A stretch of 64,000 bases of DNA from UBA1413 sp964552955 (GTDB lineage: Bacteria; Bacteroidota; Bacteroidia; Bacteroidales; Prolixibacteraceae), in contig CAZKIU010000014.1 in assembly GCA_964552955.1 (NCBI GenBank), positions 22,819 through 86,818 on the forward strand. Reading direction: 5' to 3'. Under the pieces are notes generated by a model. It did not search any database and was not told where the DNA came from. It worked only from the letters and a program-made list of their open reading frames with translations. A program made the translations under genes and the position numbers. Positions 24,370 through 32,182 of this stretch are shown here, piece by piece; position 1 is the first letter of the stretch, and each line of letters starts with the position of its first letter.

Positions 24370-26226
24370 ATGAAACACCCACTTCTTATAAAGAACGATC
24401 CCTGGCTGGAGCCTTTTGCCGAAGCGATTAGGCGCCGGCAGGCTCAGGCCTCCCATAAAAAAGAGACCCTGACCCGGCAGGGGAGTCTGGCCGATTTTGC
24501 CACCGGATATCTCTATTTCGGGCTGCACCGCACCGATGACGGATGGGTGATCCGCGAGTGGGCGCCACATGCTTCCATGCTTTACCTCATCGGCACCTTC
24601 AATGACTGGAGGGTAGAGGAGAGTTACGAATTCACTCCCCTGGCCCATGGAATCTGGGAATTACAGCTCCCGCATGACAAGCTGCATCACGGCGACCTCT
24701 ACGCCCTGATGATGCACTGGCCGGGAGGGTCAGGCAAGCGGATTCCTGCCTGGGCCTTCCGCACCGTCCAGGACGAGAAGACTTACATCTTCAACGCCCA
24801 GGTGTGGGCACCCGAAAAACCATACCTCTGGCAGCACCCCACCTTCCGCCGCACCCAGGAACCCCCGCTGATCTACGAAGCCCACGTGGGCATGGCTGGT
24901 GAAGAAGAACGCGTCCATACCTACAATGAGTTCCGGGAGGAGATGCTCCCCCGCATCAAGGCCAACGGCTACAATACCATTCAGTTGATGGCTATCCCCG
25001 AGCACCCCTATTACGGCAGCTTCGGTTACCATGTCTCCAGCTTTTTCGCCCCTTCATCGCGCTTCGGAACTCCTGACGAGCTGAAACAGCTCATCGACGA
25101 AGCCCATGGTATGGGGCTCTCGGTCATCATGGACCTGGTCCACTCTCATGCCGTGCGCAATGAGATTGAGGGCCTGGGCAAATATGACGGATCCCGCTAT
25201 CAGTTCTTCCACGATGGCAGCCGCGGCGAACANNNNNNNNNNNNNNNNNNNNNNNNNNNNNNNNNNNNNNNNNNNNNNNNNNNNNNNNNNNNNNNNNNNN
25301 NNNNNNNNNNNNNNNNNNNNNNNNNNNNNNNNATCGCAGAAGACATGAGCGGGATGCCCGGACTGGCAGTGCCGGTGGCTGATGGCGGCCTGGGCTTCGA
25401 CTTCCGCCTGGCCATGGGCGTCCCTGACTATTGGATCAAGATCATCAAGGAGAAAAAAGACGACGAATGGCAGATGGGCGACATCTTCTACCAGCTTACC
25501 TCCAAGCGGATGGATGAGAGGGTGGTCAGCTATGCCGAATCGCACGACCAGGCCCTGGTGGGCGATAAAACCATCATTTTCAGGCTCATCGACAAGGAGA
25601 TGTATTTCAGCATGCGGAAAGATCAGCCCAACCTGATTGTCGACCGGGGCATCGCCCTGCATAAGATGATCCGCCTGGCGACCCTCTCCTGTGCCGGAGG
25701 CTCCTACCTCAACTTCATGGGCAACGAATTTGGTCATCCCGAATGGATCGACTTCCCCCGCGAAGGCAACAGCTGGTCTTACCGACACGCCCGGCGCATC
25801 TGGAGCATTGCCACCGATCCTGAACTCAAATTCCACTGGCTCCTCGATTTCGACTACGACATGGTCGGACTGATCAGGGAGAACAGGATCCTCGACATTC
25901 CGCCTGTTAACCTGGTGTGGGAAAAGAACGACGACCAGGTGCTGGCCTACCACCGAGGGCCGTGGCTCTTTGTATTCAATTTCAACCCGGTAAAGTCGTT
26001 TACCGACTATGGGATTCCCCTGGGCGCCGGAAAGTACAGGGTGGCCCTGTGTACCGACAATGGCCGCTACGGCGGACAGGACCGCATCGACGAGGAACTC
26101 ACCTATTATACCCTGCCCGCCGGAGAGATGGAAAGCCAGCATTACCTGCGGCTCTACCTCCCTGCCCGCACCGCCGTAGTCCTGCGCCGCGAAGAGTTGT
26201 TCATGGAACCACAAAAAAAGAAATAG
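24370..26226 (+). CDS. glgB: 1,4-alpha-glucan branching enzyme (interrupted by assembly gap)
   Basis: The enzyme creates alpha-1,6 branches in glycogen. An N-terminal CBM48-like domain (YFGLHRTDDGWVIREWAPHA, IGTFNDW) precedes a GH13 barrel of the eukaryote-like branching-enzyme type. Visible motifs are NTIQLMAIPEHPYYGSFGYH, IMDLVHSHAVRN, IAEDMSGMPG (catalytic Glu) and AESHDQALVGDK. The end of the domain has NFMGNEFGHPEW. The 100 N at 25233-25332 hide the DGFRFDGVTSM region with the nucleophile Asp. Homologues have about 90 residues there, so about 270 bp are missing and the placeholder is too short, although the frame happens to stay open. It opens a six-gene glucan cluster. Confidence 0.93.
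   Translation: MKHPLLIKNDPWLEPFAEAIRRRQAQASHKKETLTRQGSLADFATGYLYFGLHRTDDGWVIREWAPHASMLYLIGTFNDWRVEESYEFTPLAHGIWELQLPHDKLHHGDLYALMMHWPGGSGKRIPAWAFRTVQDEKTYIFNAQVWAPEKPYLWQHPTFRRTQEPPLIYEAHVGMAGEEERVHTYNEFREEMLPRIKANGYNTIQLMAIPEHPYYGSFGYHVSSFFAPSSRFGTPDELKQLIDEAHGMGLSVIMDLVHSHAVRNEIEGLGKYDGSRYQFFHDGSRGEXXXXXXXXXXXXXXXXXXXXXXXXXXXXXXXXXXIAEDMSGMPGLAVPVADGGLGFDFRLAMGVPDYWIKIIKEKKDDEWQMGDIFYQLTSKRMDERVVSYAESHDQALVGDKTIIFRLIDKEMYFSMRKDQPNLIVDRGIALHKMIRLATLSCAGGSYLNFMGNEFGHPEWIDFPREGNSWSYRHARRIWSIATDPELKFHWLLDFDYDMVGLIRENRILDIPPVNLVWEKNDDQVLAYHRGPWLFVFNFNPVKSFTDYGIPLGAGKYRVALCTDNGRYGGQDRIDEELTYYTLPAGEMESQHYLRLYLPARTAVVLRREELFMEPQKKK
25233..25332. other. Assembly gap (100 N) in glgB
   Basis: There are exactly 100 N. 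The flanks share no overlap and the protein lacks about 90 residues here, so this is a true unsequenced gap of underestimated size. Confidence 0.9.
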
Positions 26227-26284
26227 AAACCATCGGGAACAGAGCATTTCAGATTCCCCTGCGCTGACCCTAAAAAGGCAACAC

Positions 26285-27322
26285 ATGAACAGGTTCACCA
26301 CACCAGTAGAAGTCATACCATTCCCCTGGACATCGGATCATTCGGTGAAACAGTTGTTCATTGGCTCCTGTTTCACCGAAAATGTAGGGGATCACCTGAA
26401 AGAACTGAAGTTTCCCGTCTCCATCAACCCGTTTGGCATCCTTTACAATCCTGTTTCCGTGGCGGGGTGTCTGCACCGTCTTCTCACCGGGAAGCCCTAT
26501 TCTCAGGAAGAGCTGTTTGAATACAACGGACTGTGGCACAGCTACAGCCATCATGGCCGTTTTTCATCCCCCACTGCTGCGAACACCCTGACGGCCATCA
26601 ACACTGCCCTGGCCAGTGGTTCAGATGCCCTCAGGGAGGCCGGGTTCCTGCTGATTACCCTGGGGACGGCCTGGGTCTATGAGCTTCGCGCCACAGGCCA
26701 GACCGTCGCCAACTGCCATAAAGTCCCGGCACGTGAGTTCCACCGCTACCGGCTCTCTGTGGCCGAAACCGTCTCTACCCTGAAAGATGCCCTTGACGCA
26801 ATATGGAGCCTTAACCCGGGCCTCAGGGTCATCCTCACTGTCAGTCCCGTCAGGCACTACCAGGACGGGGCCACAGAAAACCAACTCAGCAAGGCAGTGC
26901 TTCTTCTGGCCGCCGACGCTCTGGTGAGTGGCTATGGCAGAGATAAATGCGCTTACTTCCCCGCCTATGAAATCATGATGGACGAACTGCGCGACTACCG
27001 CTTTTACCAGCCCGACATGGTCCATCCCTCTCCCGTGGCCGTGGATTATATCAGGGAGAAATTCTGCGAAGCCTTCTTTACTCCGGAAGCCCTGGCCCTG
27101 GCCCAGGAAATCACCGGCGTGCGGAAAGCCCTCTCTCACCGCCCCGTGAATCCCTCCACAGATGCCTTCCAACGCTTCCTCCTCCAGTCCCTCGAAAAAA
27201 CCCTTCTCCTGTCAAAAAACCACCCCGGACTTGATTTTTCCTCTGAAATTGACTACTTTTCAAAACAATTAGCTGCCTTTAACACTTTTCCCCCGGAAAA
27301 CCGGGAAAGATCACGGCTATGA
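26285..27322 (+). CDS. GSCFA domain protein
   Basis: The 345-aa protein has near its N-terminus the family signature as IGSCFTENVGDHL, then INPFGILYNPVS, and later ITLGTAWVY, ILTVSPVRHYQDGA, YFPAYEIMMDELRDYRFYQPDMVHPS and AVDYI. This is the GSCFA family, SGNH-hydrolase-like, with Ser in GSCF and a late D-x-x-H. Such proteins are common in Bacteroidota next to glycan genes, but their reaction has not been settled. It lies 58 bp after glgB and 29 bp before the debranching enzyme gene, so a role in glucan deacylation or modification is only a guess. No signal peptide is visible, so it is probably cytoplasmic. It contains a 13-bp perfect inverted repeat near its start. Confidence 0.85.
   Translation: MNRFTTPVEVIPFPWTSDHSVKQLFIGSCFTENVGDHLKELKFPVSINPFGILYNPVSVAGCLHRLLTGKPYSQEELFEYNGLWHSYSHHGRFSSPTAANTLTAINTALASGSDALREAGFLLITLGTAWVYELRATGQTVANCHKVPAREFHRYRLSVAETVSTLKDALDAIWSLNPGLRVILTVSPVRHYQDGATENQLSKAVLLLAADALVSGYGRDKCAYFPAYEIMMDELRDYRFYQPDMVHPSPVAVDYIREKFCEAFFTPEALALAQEITGVRKALSHRPVNPSTDAFQRFLLQSLEKTLLLSKNHPGLDFSSEIDYFSKQLAAFNTFPPENRERSRL
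26341..26380. repeat. 13-bp perfect inverted repeat inside the GSCFA gene
   Basis: TTCGGTGAAACAG (26341-26353) is followed, after a 14-bp loop, by its exact complement CTGTTTCACCGAA (26368-26380). The arms include GTGAAACA and TGTTTCAC, the two halves of the bacterial parS consensus but in swapped order. Confidence 0.6.
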
Positions 27323-27351
27323 AGTGACAACATGTTGTAAACCACCACGCC

Positions 27352-29301
27352 ATGAGCTATATCAATTTCAACCCGGCTAAACTGACCAACCTGGAGTTTA
27401 CCACCAAAAGGGAGATTATCCGCTCAAATCATGCGGGGTCTTACATTTCCACTACCCTTAATGGGTGCAACACCCGCAAATACCACGGTCTGCTTGTTTG
27501 TCCGGTAGCCACACTCGGGGGCTCCAGGCATGTTCTGTTATCAGCACTGGATGAAAGCATCCTCATGAAAGAGGCCACCTTCAACCTGGGAGTGAGGAGT
27601 TATATGGGAGGTTACATGGAGCCCAAAGGCAACAAGTACCTCCAGAAATTTGATTTCGAGAAGATACCGAAGTACACCTTCCGGGTAGGGAGCGTTATCC
27701 TGACCAGGGAGCGGCTCCTGGTTGAAAAAGAGCAGCAACTGCTGGTTCGCTATACCCTCGAGGAGTCCCCCACCCCGGTGAGGCTGCAGTTCAGGCCTTT
27801 TCTGGCTTTCCGCAACATCCACGAACTCAGCAAATGCAACCTGTATATTCACTCCCGCTACAACAACGAGCCCAACGGAATCAGCCTAAGCCTCTACGAC
27901 GGCTATCCCTCCCTTTACATGCAGTTCAGCCGTGAACCTGAATTTGTGGCCGCCCCCGACTGGCACTACAACATTGAATACATCAAGGAAAAGAGCAGGG
28001 GTTACGACTGTCATGAGGATCTCTACACACCGGGGTTTTTCGAGATAGCGATGAAGGAAGGGGAATCCTTGGTTTTCTCGGCCGCCACCTTCCAGGGCAA
28101 TCCCACCACTTTCAAGCAGCGGTTTAGCAGGGAGGTCTCCAAAAGAATCAGCCGCGATTCCTTTGCAGGATGTCTGAAGAATGCCGCCAACCAGTTCATT
28201 CAGTACAAGGGTGAGGCTGCCGTGGACATCCTCGCCGGATATCCCTGGTACAACAGCATCAGCCGACAGACCTTCATCGCCCTCCCGGGGTTGCGCCATG
28301 CCCAAAGCGAACGGCGCCTCGCCCTGGAAGTCCTCTCCACCTACCTCCCCCACCTGAAAAATGGCCTCTTCCCGGGGTCTATCGCCGACCCACTGCCCCA
28401 ATATAACTCCGCCGACGCCTCCCTCTGGTTCATCTGGACCCTTCAGCAACTGAAAAAGCAGGGCTCCCGCTTCAAAGAATTCGGCCCTCCCTTCTACCAT
28501 ACGATCAGGGAAATCCTCAACCACTACAGACGGGGGACTTCTATCGTGGCCATGATGGAAGACGGCCTTCTCTTTGCCGCAGAACAGGACATGGCCCTTA
28601 CGTGGATGAACGGCTTCAGCCACGGAAAACCAGTCACCCCCAGATACGGGAAGCCGGTGGAACTGAACGCACTCTGGTACAATGCCGTATGCTTCGGCCT
28701 GGAAATGGCTCAAGCTGAAAAAGACAGTGACTTCCTGGAGCAATGGAAATTCATGCCCCAGGAAATCGCCACTTCCTTCCACAGAGCGTTCTGGAATGAC
28801 GAAAAAGGATACCTGGCCGATGTGCGAAATGGCCTCTTTACCGACTGGTCGGTACGGCCCAACATGGTGATTGCTGCGGCCATGCCCTTCTCTCCCCTTG
28901 AAAAGGATGAACTCCGGCAGCTCCTCGAAATGGCCCGCGACCAATTGCTGACCCCCCGGGGTCTCCGCACACTCTCCCCCAACGATCCTGCCTTCAGGGA
29001 ACGCGTCGAGGGGGATCCCCACCAGCGCGAAGAAGCAACCTTCAATGGCGCTGCCTTCCCCTGGCTGCTCCAGTTTTTTGCTGAAGGATGGATTACGGTC
29101 TTCGGCAAAAACGGCCTCCCTCTCCTCAGAAAAATCCTGCAGGGCTTCGAAGGTGAAATGGCTGAAAACTGCATCGGCACCCTCTCTGAATTGTACAACG
29201 GCACCCCTCCCCATACCGGCAAGGGCGCCGTCTCTCAGGCCTGGAATGTCGCTGCCATCCTTTATATCCAACACCTGGTCTACGACACCGAAAACGAATA
29301 A
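27352..29301 (+). CDS. Glycogen debranching enzyme (amylo-alpha-1,6-glucosidase)
   Basis: The 649-aa protein has an N-terminal debranching-enzyme domain (about residues 15-230: EIIRSNHAGSYISTTLNGCNTRKYHGLL) and a C-terminal alpha/alpha-barrel of the GDE_C/GH133 type (about 260-640). The latter includes IDAGYPWYN-like DILAGYPWYNSISRQTFIALPG, YNSADASLWFIW, MALTWMNG and PRYGKPVELNALWYN. It removes branch stubs so that the phosphorylase encoded downstream can continue. The conserved Bacteroidales order of debranching enzyme, GT4 and GH57 is preserved here. It starts 29 bp after the GSCFA gene and is followed by a heptamer-repeat array before the glycosyltransferase. It has no signal peptide and is cytoplasmic. 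Confidence 0.93.
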   Translation: MSYINFNPAKLTNLEFTTKREIIRSNHAGSYISTTLNGCNTRKYHGLLVCPVATLGGSRHVLLSALDESILMKEATFNLGVRSYMGGYMEPKGNKYLQKFDFEKIPKYTFRVGSVILTRERLLVEKEQQLLVRYTLEESPTPVRLQFRPFLAFRNIHELSKCNLYIHSRYNNEPNGISLSLYDGYPSLYMQFSREPEFVAAPDWHYNIEYIKEKSRGYDCHEDLYTPGFFEIAMKEGESLVFSAATFQGNPTTFKQRFSREVSKRISRDSFAGCLKNAANQFIQYKGEAAVDILAGYPWYNSISRQTFIALPGLRHAQSERRLALEVLSTYLPHLKNGLFPGSIADPLPQYNSADASLWFIWTLQQLKKQGSRFKEFGPPFYHTIREILNHYRRGTSIVAMMEDGLLFAAEQDMALTWMNGFSHGKPVTPRYGKPVELNALWYNAVCFGLEMAQAEKDSDFLEQWKFMPQEIATSFHRAFWNDEKGYLADVRNGLFTDWSVRPNMVIAAAMPFSPLEKDELRQLLEMARDQLLTPRGLRTLSPNDPAFRERVEGDPHQREEATFNGAAFPWLLQFFAEGWITVFGKNGLPLLRKILQGFEGEMAENCIGTLSELYNGTPPHTGKGAVSQAWNVAAILYIQHLVYDTENE

Positions 29302-29332
29302 ATCAGCCACTACTTTTTTATCATTCTGATAT

Positions 29333-29374
29333 TCAAGACTCAAGATTCAGGACTTAAGATTTAAGATTTAAGAT
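29333..29374. repeat. 7-bp tandem repeat array (6 units)
   Basis: The units in order are TCAAGAC, TCAAGAT, TCAGGAC and TTAAGAT three times. The array ends 9 bp before the glycosyltransferase ATG and belongs to the same repeat family as 55357-55440, 55480-55507 and 58335-58404. Confidence 0.8.
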
Positions 29375-29383
29375 TTCCATGGC

Positions 29384-30697
29384 ATGAGGGTACTGATGTT
29401 TGGTTGGGAGTTTCCCCCCCACATTTCCGGCGGACTGGGAACGGCCTGTCATGGGCTGACCCGGGGTCTCGCGGAAGCGGGTCATGTGGAGGTTCTCTTC
29501 GTGGTACCTCACGCCTGGGGTGATGAAGAATTCCCCGGGCTGCAACTTTTGGGAGCCAACCAGGTTCCCGTTGGCCGGAAATGGGTCGAAGAGGAAGTGC
29601 CGGAAACCACCACCCGTTGGATCCATGTAGATGCCCCCCTGCTCCCCTATCAGACTCCCGGAGAGTTCTGGCAGCTTAAAAGCCATCATTATGTGAAGGG
29701 CACCCGTTTCGTCGAGATCAGGGAAGACGGGACCATCCCCTTCTCCGGCGATTACGGCCCCTCCCTCTTCCGCGAAATCCGCAACTACGCCCTGGTGGCG
29801 GGTCAGATCGCCCAGGATTACAGCTTTGACATCATCCACGCCCACGATTGGATGGCTTATCCGGCCGGCATCGAGGCCAGCCGGCGTTCGGGCAAACCCC
29901 TGGTGATTCACGTCCACGCCACAGAATTCGACCGCAGTGGAGGGAACATCAACACCATGATTTACAATATGGAACGTGAAGGCATGGAAGCCGCCGGAAA
30001 GATCATCGCCGTCAGCAACTATACCCGCCATACCATTATTGAGAAATACGGCATCCCCCCCGAAAAGGTGGTCACCATTTACAACGCCGCAGAACCCCTT
30101 ACCGAAGAGGAAAAGAGGGAAATCAAAAGGGGCATCAGCGAGAAAATCGTCACCTTCATGGGGAGGATCACCTACCAGAAAGGACCCGAATACTTCATCG
30201 AGGCGGCCAGTCTGGTCCTCTCAAAAATGGAGAATGTCAGGTTCGTGATGGCAGGCAGCGGCGATCTGATGGAGCCCATGATTGCTCACGCCGCCCGTCT
30301 GGGCATCACCGGTAAATTTCATTTCACCGGATTCCTCAAGGGCGACGATGCCTACCGTATGCTCCGCATGAGTGATGTCTTCGTCATGCCCTCGGTGTCG
30401 GAACCCTTCGGCATCGTTCCCCTGGAAGCCATGATGGCCAACGTCCCCGTCATCATCTCCCGCCAGTCGGGAGTGGCCGAAGTGCTCCGCTATGCCATCA
30501 AAACCGACTTCTGGGATACGTTCGCCCTGGCTGATGCCATATACGGACTGCTCAACTACCCGGTCCTGTCGCGGCTCTTTACCGAACGCGGCAAGAAAGA
30601 AGCCGGTAACCTCAAATGGAAAAACGCCGCCGAAGAGGTCAAAAAGGTCTATCAGAATATGCTGGAAGAAGTCACATCCATAACAACCACCGAATGA
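29384..30697 (+). CDS. GT4 glycosyltransferase, glycogen-synthase-like
   Basis: The 437-aa protein has a GT-B fold. The N-terminal half begins MRVLMFGWEFPPHISGGLG, the sugar-nucleotide loop of glycogen synthases, and contains DIIHAHDWMAYPAG. The C-terminal half has VTFMGRITYQKGPEYFIEAA, FVMAGSGD and the EX7E-type motif PSVSEPFGIVPLEAMMANVP. In Bacteroidales this gene, between the debranching enzyme and a GH57 gene, is thought to supply glycogen synthase activity from ADP- or UDP-glucose. That is family knowledge rather than proof. The stop overlaps the next ATG by 4 bp (ATGA), indicating translational coupling. Confidence 0.9.
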   Translation: MRVLMFGWEFPPHISGGLGTACHGLTRGLAEAGHVEVLFVVPHAWGDEEFPGLQLLGANQVPVGRKWVEEEVPETTTRWIHVDAPLLPYQTPGEFWQLKSHHYVKGTRFVEIREDGTIPFSGDYGPSLFREIRNYALVAGQIAQDYSFDIIHAHDWMAYPAGIEASRRSGKPLVIHVHATEFDRSGGNINTMIYNMEREGMEAAGKIIAVSNYTRHTIIEKYGIPPEKVVTIYNAAEPLTEEEKREIKRGISEKIVTFMGRITYQKGPEYFIEAASLVLSKMENVRFVMAGSGDLMEPMIAHAARLGITGKFHFTGFLKGDDAYRMLRMSDVFVMPSVSEPFGIVPLEAMMANVPVIISRQSGVAEVLRYAIKTDFWDTFALADAIYGLLNYPVLSRLFTERGKKEAGNLKWKNAAEEVKKVYQNMLEEVTSITTTE

Positions 30698-31998
30698 AAT
30701 CTCTTTGCCTGATATTTCGCGTCCACCAGCCGGTGCCCCTCCGGAGATACCGCTTTTTTGACATCGGTGCCGATCACAACTATTATGACGACTACACCCT
30801 GGAACACAGAATCAAAAAGCTGGCTGAAGAGTGTTATCTTCCGGCCATCCGGTTGGTTTTACGCCAGATACACAGGTTTCCGGGAACCATGAAAGTCGCT
30901 TTTTACCTCTCCGGAACCGCCATCGACCTTTTCAACCGGTACACTCCGGAAGTTACCGCCCTTTTCGCAGAGCTGGCTGCTACCCAACAGGTCGAATTCC
31001 TCGGTGGCACATGGTCGCACTCCCTGGCTTCCCTCGCCGGAGAGGAAGCCCTCTCCCTCCAGGCGGAACAGCATAAGAGCCTCATCATGGACCTCACCGG
31101 TCAAACCCCGGAAGTATTCCTCAATCCCGGACTGATCTATTCTGACCAGATCGGAGCCCTGGTCGAGGGCATGGATTACAAGGGGATGATCACCGAGGGG
31201 GCCCGCCATATCCTGGGATGGAAAAGCCCGGGATTCCTCTACTGCAATGCCCTGCAACCGCGGCTCAAGGTCATCATGCGCCATTACAAACTCAGTGAAG
31301 ACCTGGAATACCGCTTCTCTGACCCGGCATGGAGCGAATTTCCCCTCCAGGCCGACAAATACCTGGGTTGGATCCTCAACGGCGGCCAGCCTGCCGAATC
31401 GGTCCACCTCTGCCTCGACCTGGAAACCCTGGGCCACTACCACCCGGCTTCCTCCGGAATCTTCAGCTTCTTCGACCATCTGCTCTTCCTGGCATCCAAC
31501 GCTCCGGAAATAAGCCTGGCCACCCCCTCCGAAATCATCAGCCGGCACCAACCCGTCTCCCTCATCAACGTTCCCAATCCCCTCTCCCAGGCTGGCGAGG
31601 AAAGAGATATCTCCCTGTGGAACGGCAACGACCTCCAGAGTGAGGCCTTTAACCACCTTTATGAACTCACCAGCCTGGTCAAAACCATCCATGACCCCCG
31701 GATTACATCCGACTGGAACGCCCTCCAGGATAGCGACCATTTCCGGTATATGTCAGAATCAGAGCCCGCCCCGGCGCTCCATCACCGCCCTTCTCCCTGG
31801 AACTCCCCTTACGAAGCCTTCCTCAACTACATGAATATCCTGAACGACCTGACCATCCGCATAAAATCCATCTATTCAGGCCCTTCTCCGGAAGAATCCC
31901 TCCTCAGAATACAAACAAGACTCCACGATGTGGAAAAAGAACTCGAAAAATCAAAAGAGGAACTCTACCACCTCAGAAAACGCAGGAAAAGCCGCTGA
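30694..31998 (+). CDS. GH57 family glycoside hydrolase (alpha-amylase-like)
   Basis: The ATG at 30694 gives 434 aa and overlaps the GT4 gene by 4 bp. GH57 motifs are visible: the first as FRVHQP (motif 1, residues 7-12), GGTWSHSLAS (motif 2 area), KGMITEGARHILGW (motif 3 with the likely nucleophile Glu) and LCLDLETLGHYHP (motif 4, acid Asp). The last 40 residues form a charged coiled-coil tail (RLHDVEKELEKSKEELYHLRK). The enzyme would cut alpha-1,4 or alpha-1,6 glucan in the cytoplasm. A longer frame reading back to 30616 lies within the GT4 gene and is not needed. Whether it acts as amylase, branching enzyme or 4-alpha-glucanotransferase cannot be decided. Confidence 0.9.
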   Translation: MKSLCLIFRVHQPVPLRRYRFFDIGADHNYYDDYTLEHRIKKLAEECYLPAIRLVLRQIHRFPGTMKVAFYLSGTAIDLFNRYTPEVTALFAELAATQQVEFLGGTWSHSLASLAGEEALSLQAEQHKSLIMDLTGQTPEVFLNPGLIYSDQIGALVEGMDYKGMITEGARHILGWKSPGFLYCNALQPRLKVIMRHYKLSEDLEYRFSDPAWSEFPLQADKYLGWILNGGQPAESVHLCLDLETLGHYHPASSGIFSFFDHLLFLASNAPEISLATPSEIISRHQPVSLINVPNPLSQAGEERDISLWNGNDLQSEAFNHLYELTSLVKTIHDPRITSDWNALQDSDHFRYMSESEPAPALHHRPSPWNSPYEAFLNYMNILNDLTIRIKSIYSGPSPEESLLRIQTRLHDVEKELEKSKEELYHLRKRRKSR

Positions 31999-32088
31999 AA
32001 CCCATTGTAACCCACTTGCTAACATTAAGATTTCTCTCAGAAAAGACTGTTATTGTGATAAAAACAGGCTTCATATGCCTTTAGTCCC

Positions 32089-32096
32089 TATTTTTG
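32089..32096 (+). promoter_or_regulatory. Possible -7 box upstream of glgP
   Basis: TATTTTTG fits TAnnTTTG and lies 86 bp before the glgP ATG. No TTTG is found at the expected -33 position. Confidence 0.3.
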
Positions 32097-32182
32097 CACC
32101 CTGATATAAATTGTAAAAATTACTATTATTGCAGCCCGCACCTCGGTACCCGAGGCGGAACTTAAAGAAAATACAAAAGCAT

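Noticed and set aside
24192..24372. A small GTG-started frame through the 12-bp repeats before glgB
   Set aside because: It consists of low-complexity sequence, has no family similarity, and ends within the glgB start.
26341..26380. A parS site for the ParAB pair
   Set aside because: The half-sites are in the wrong order and separated by a loop. Canonical parS is a 16-bp palindrome.
27886..29343. A 485-codon minus-strand frame over the debranching enzyme gene
   Set aside because: It is antisense to a well-supported gene, with a glycine/valine/aspartate-rich composition typical of shadow frames.
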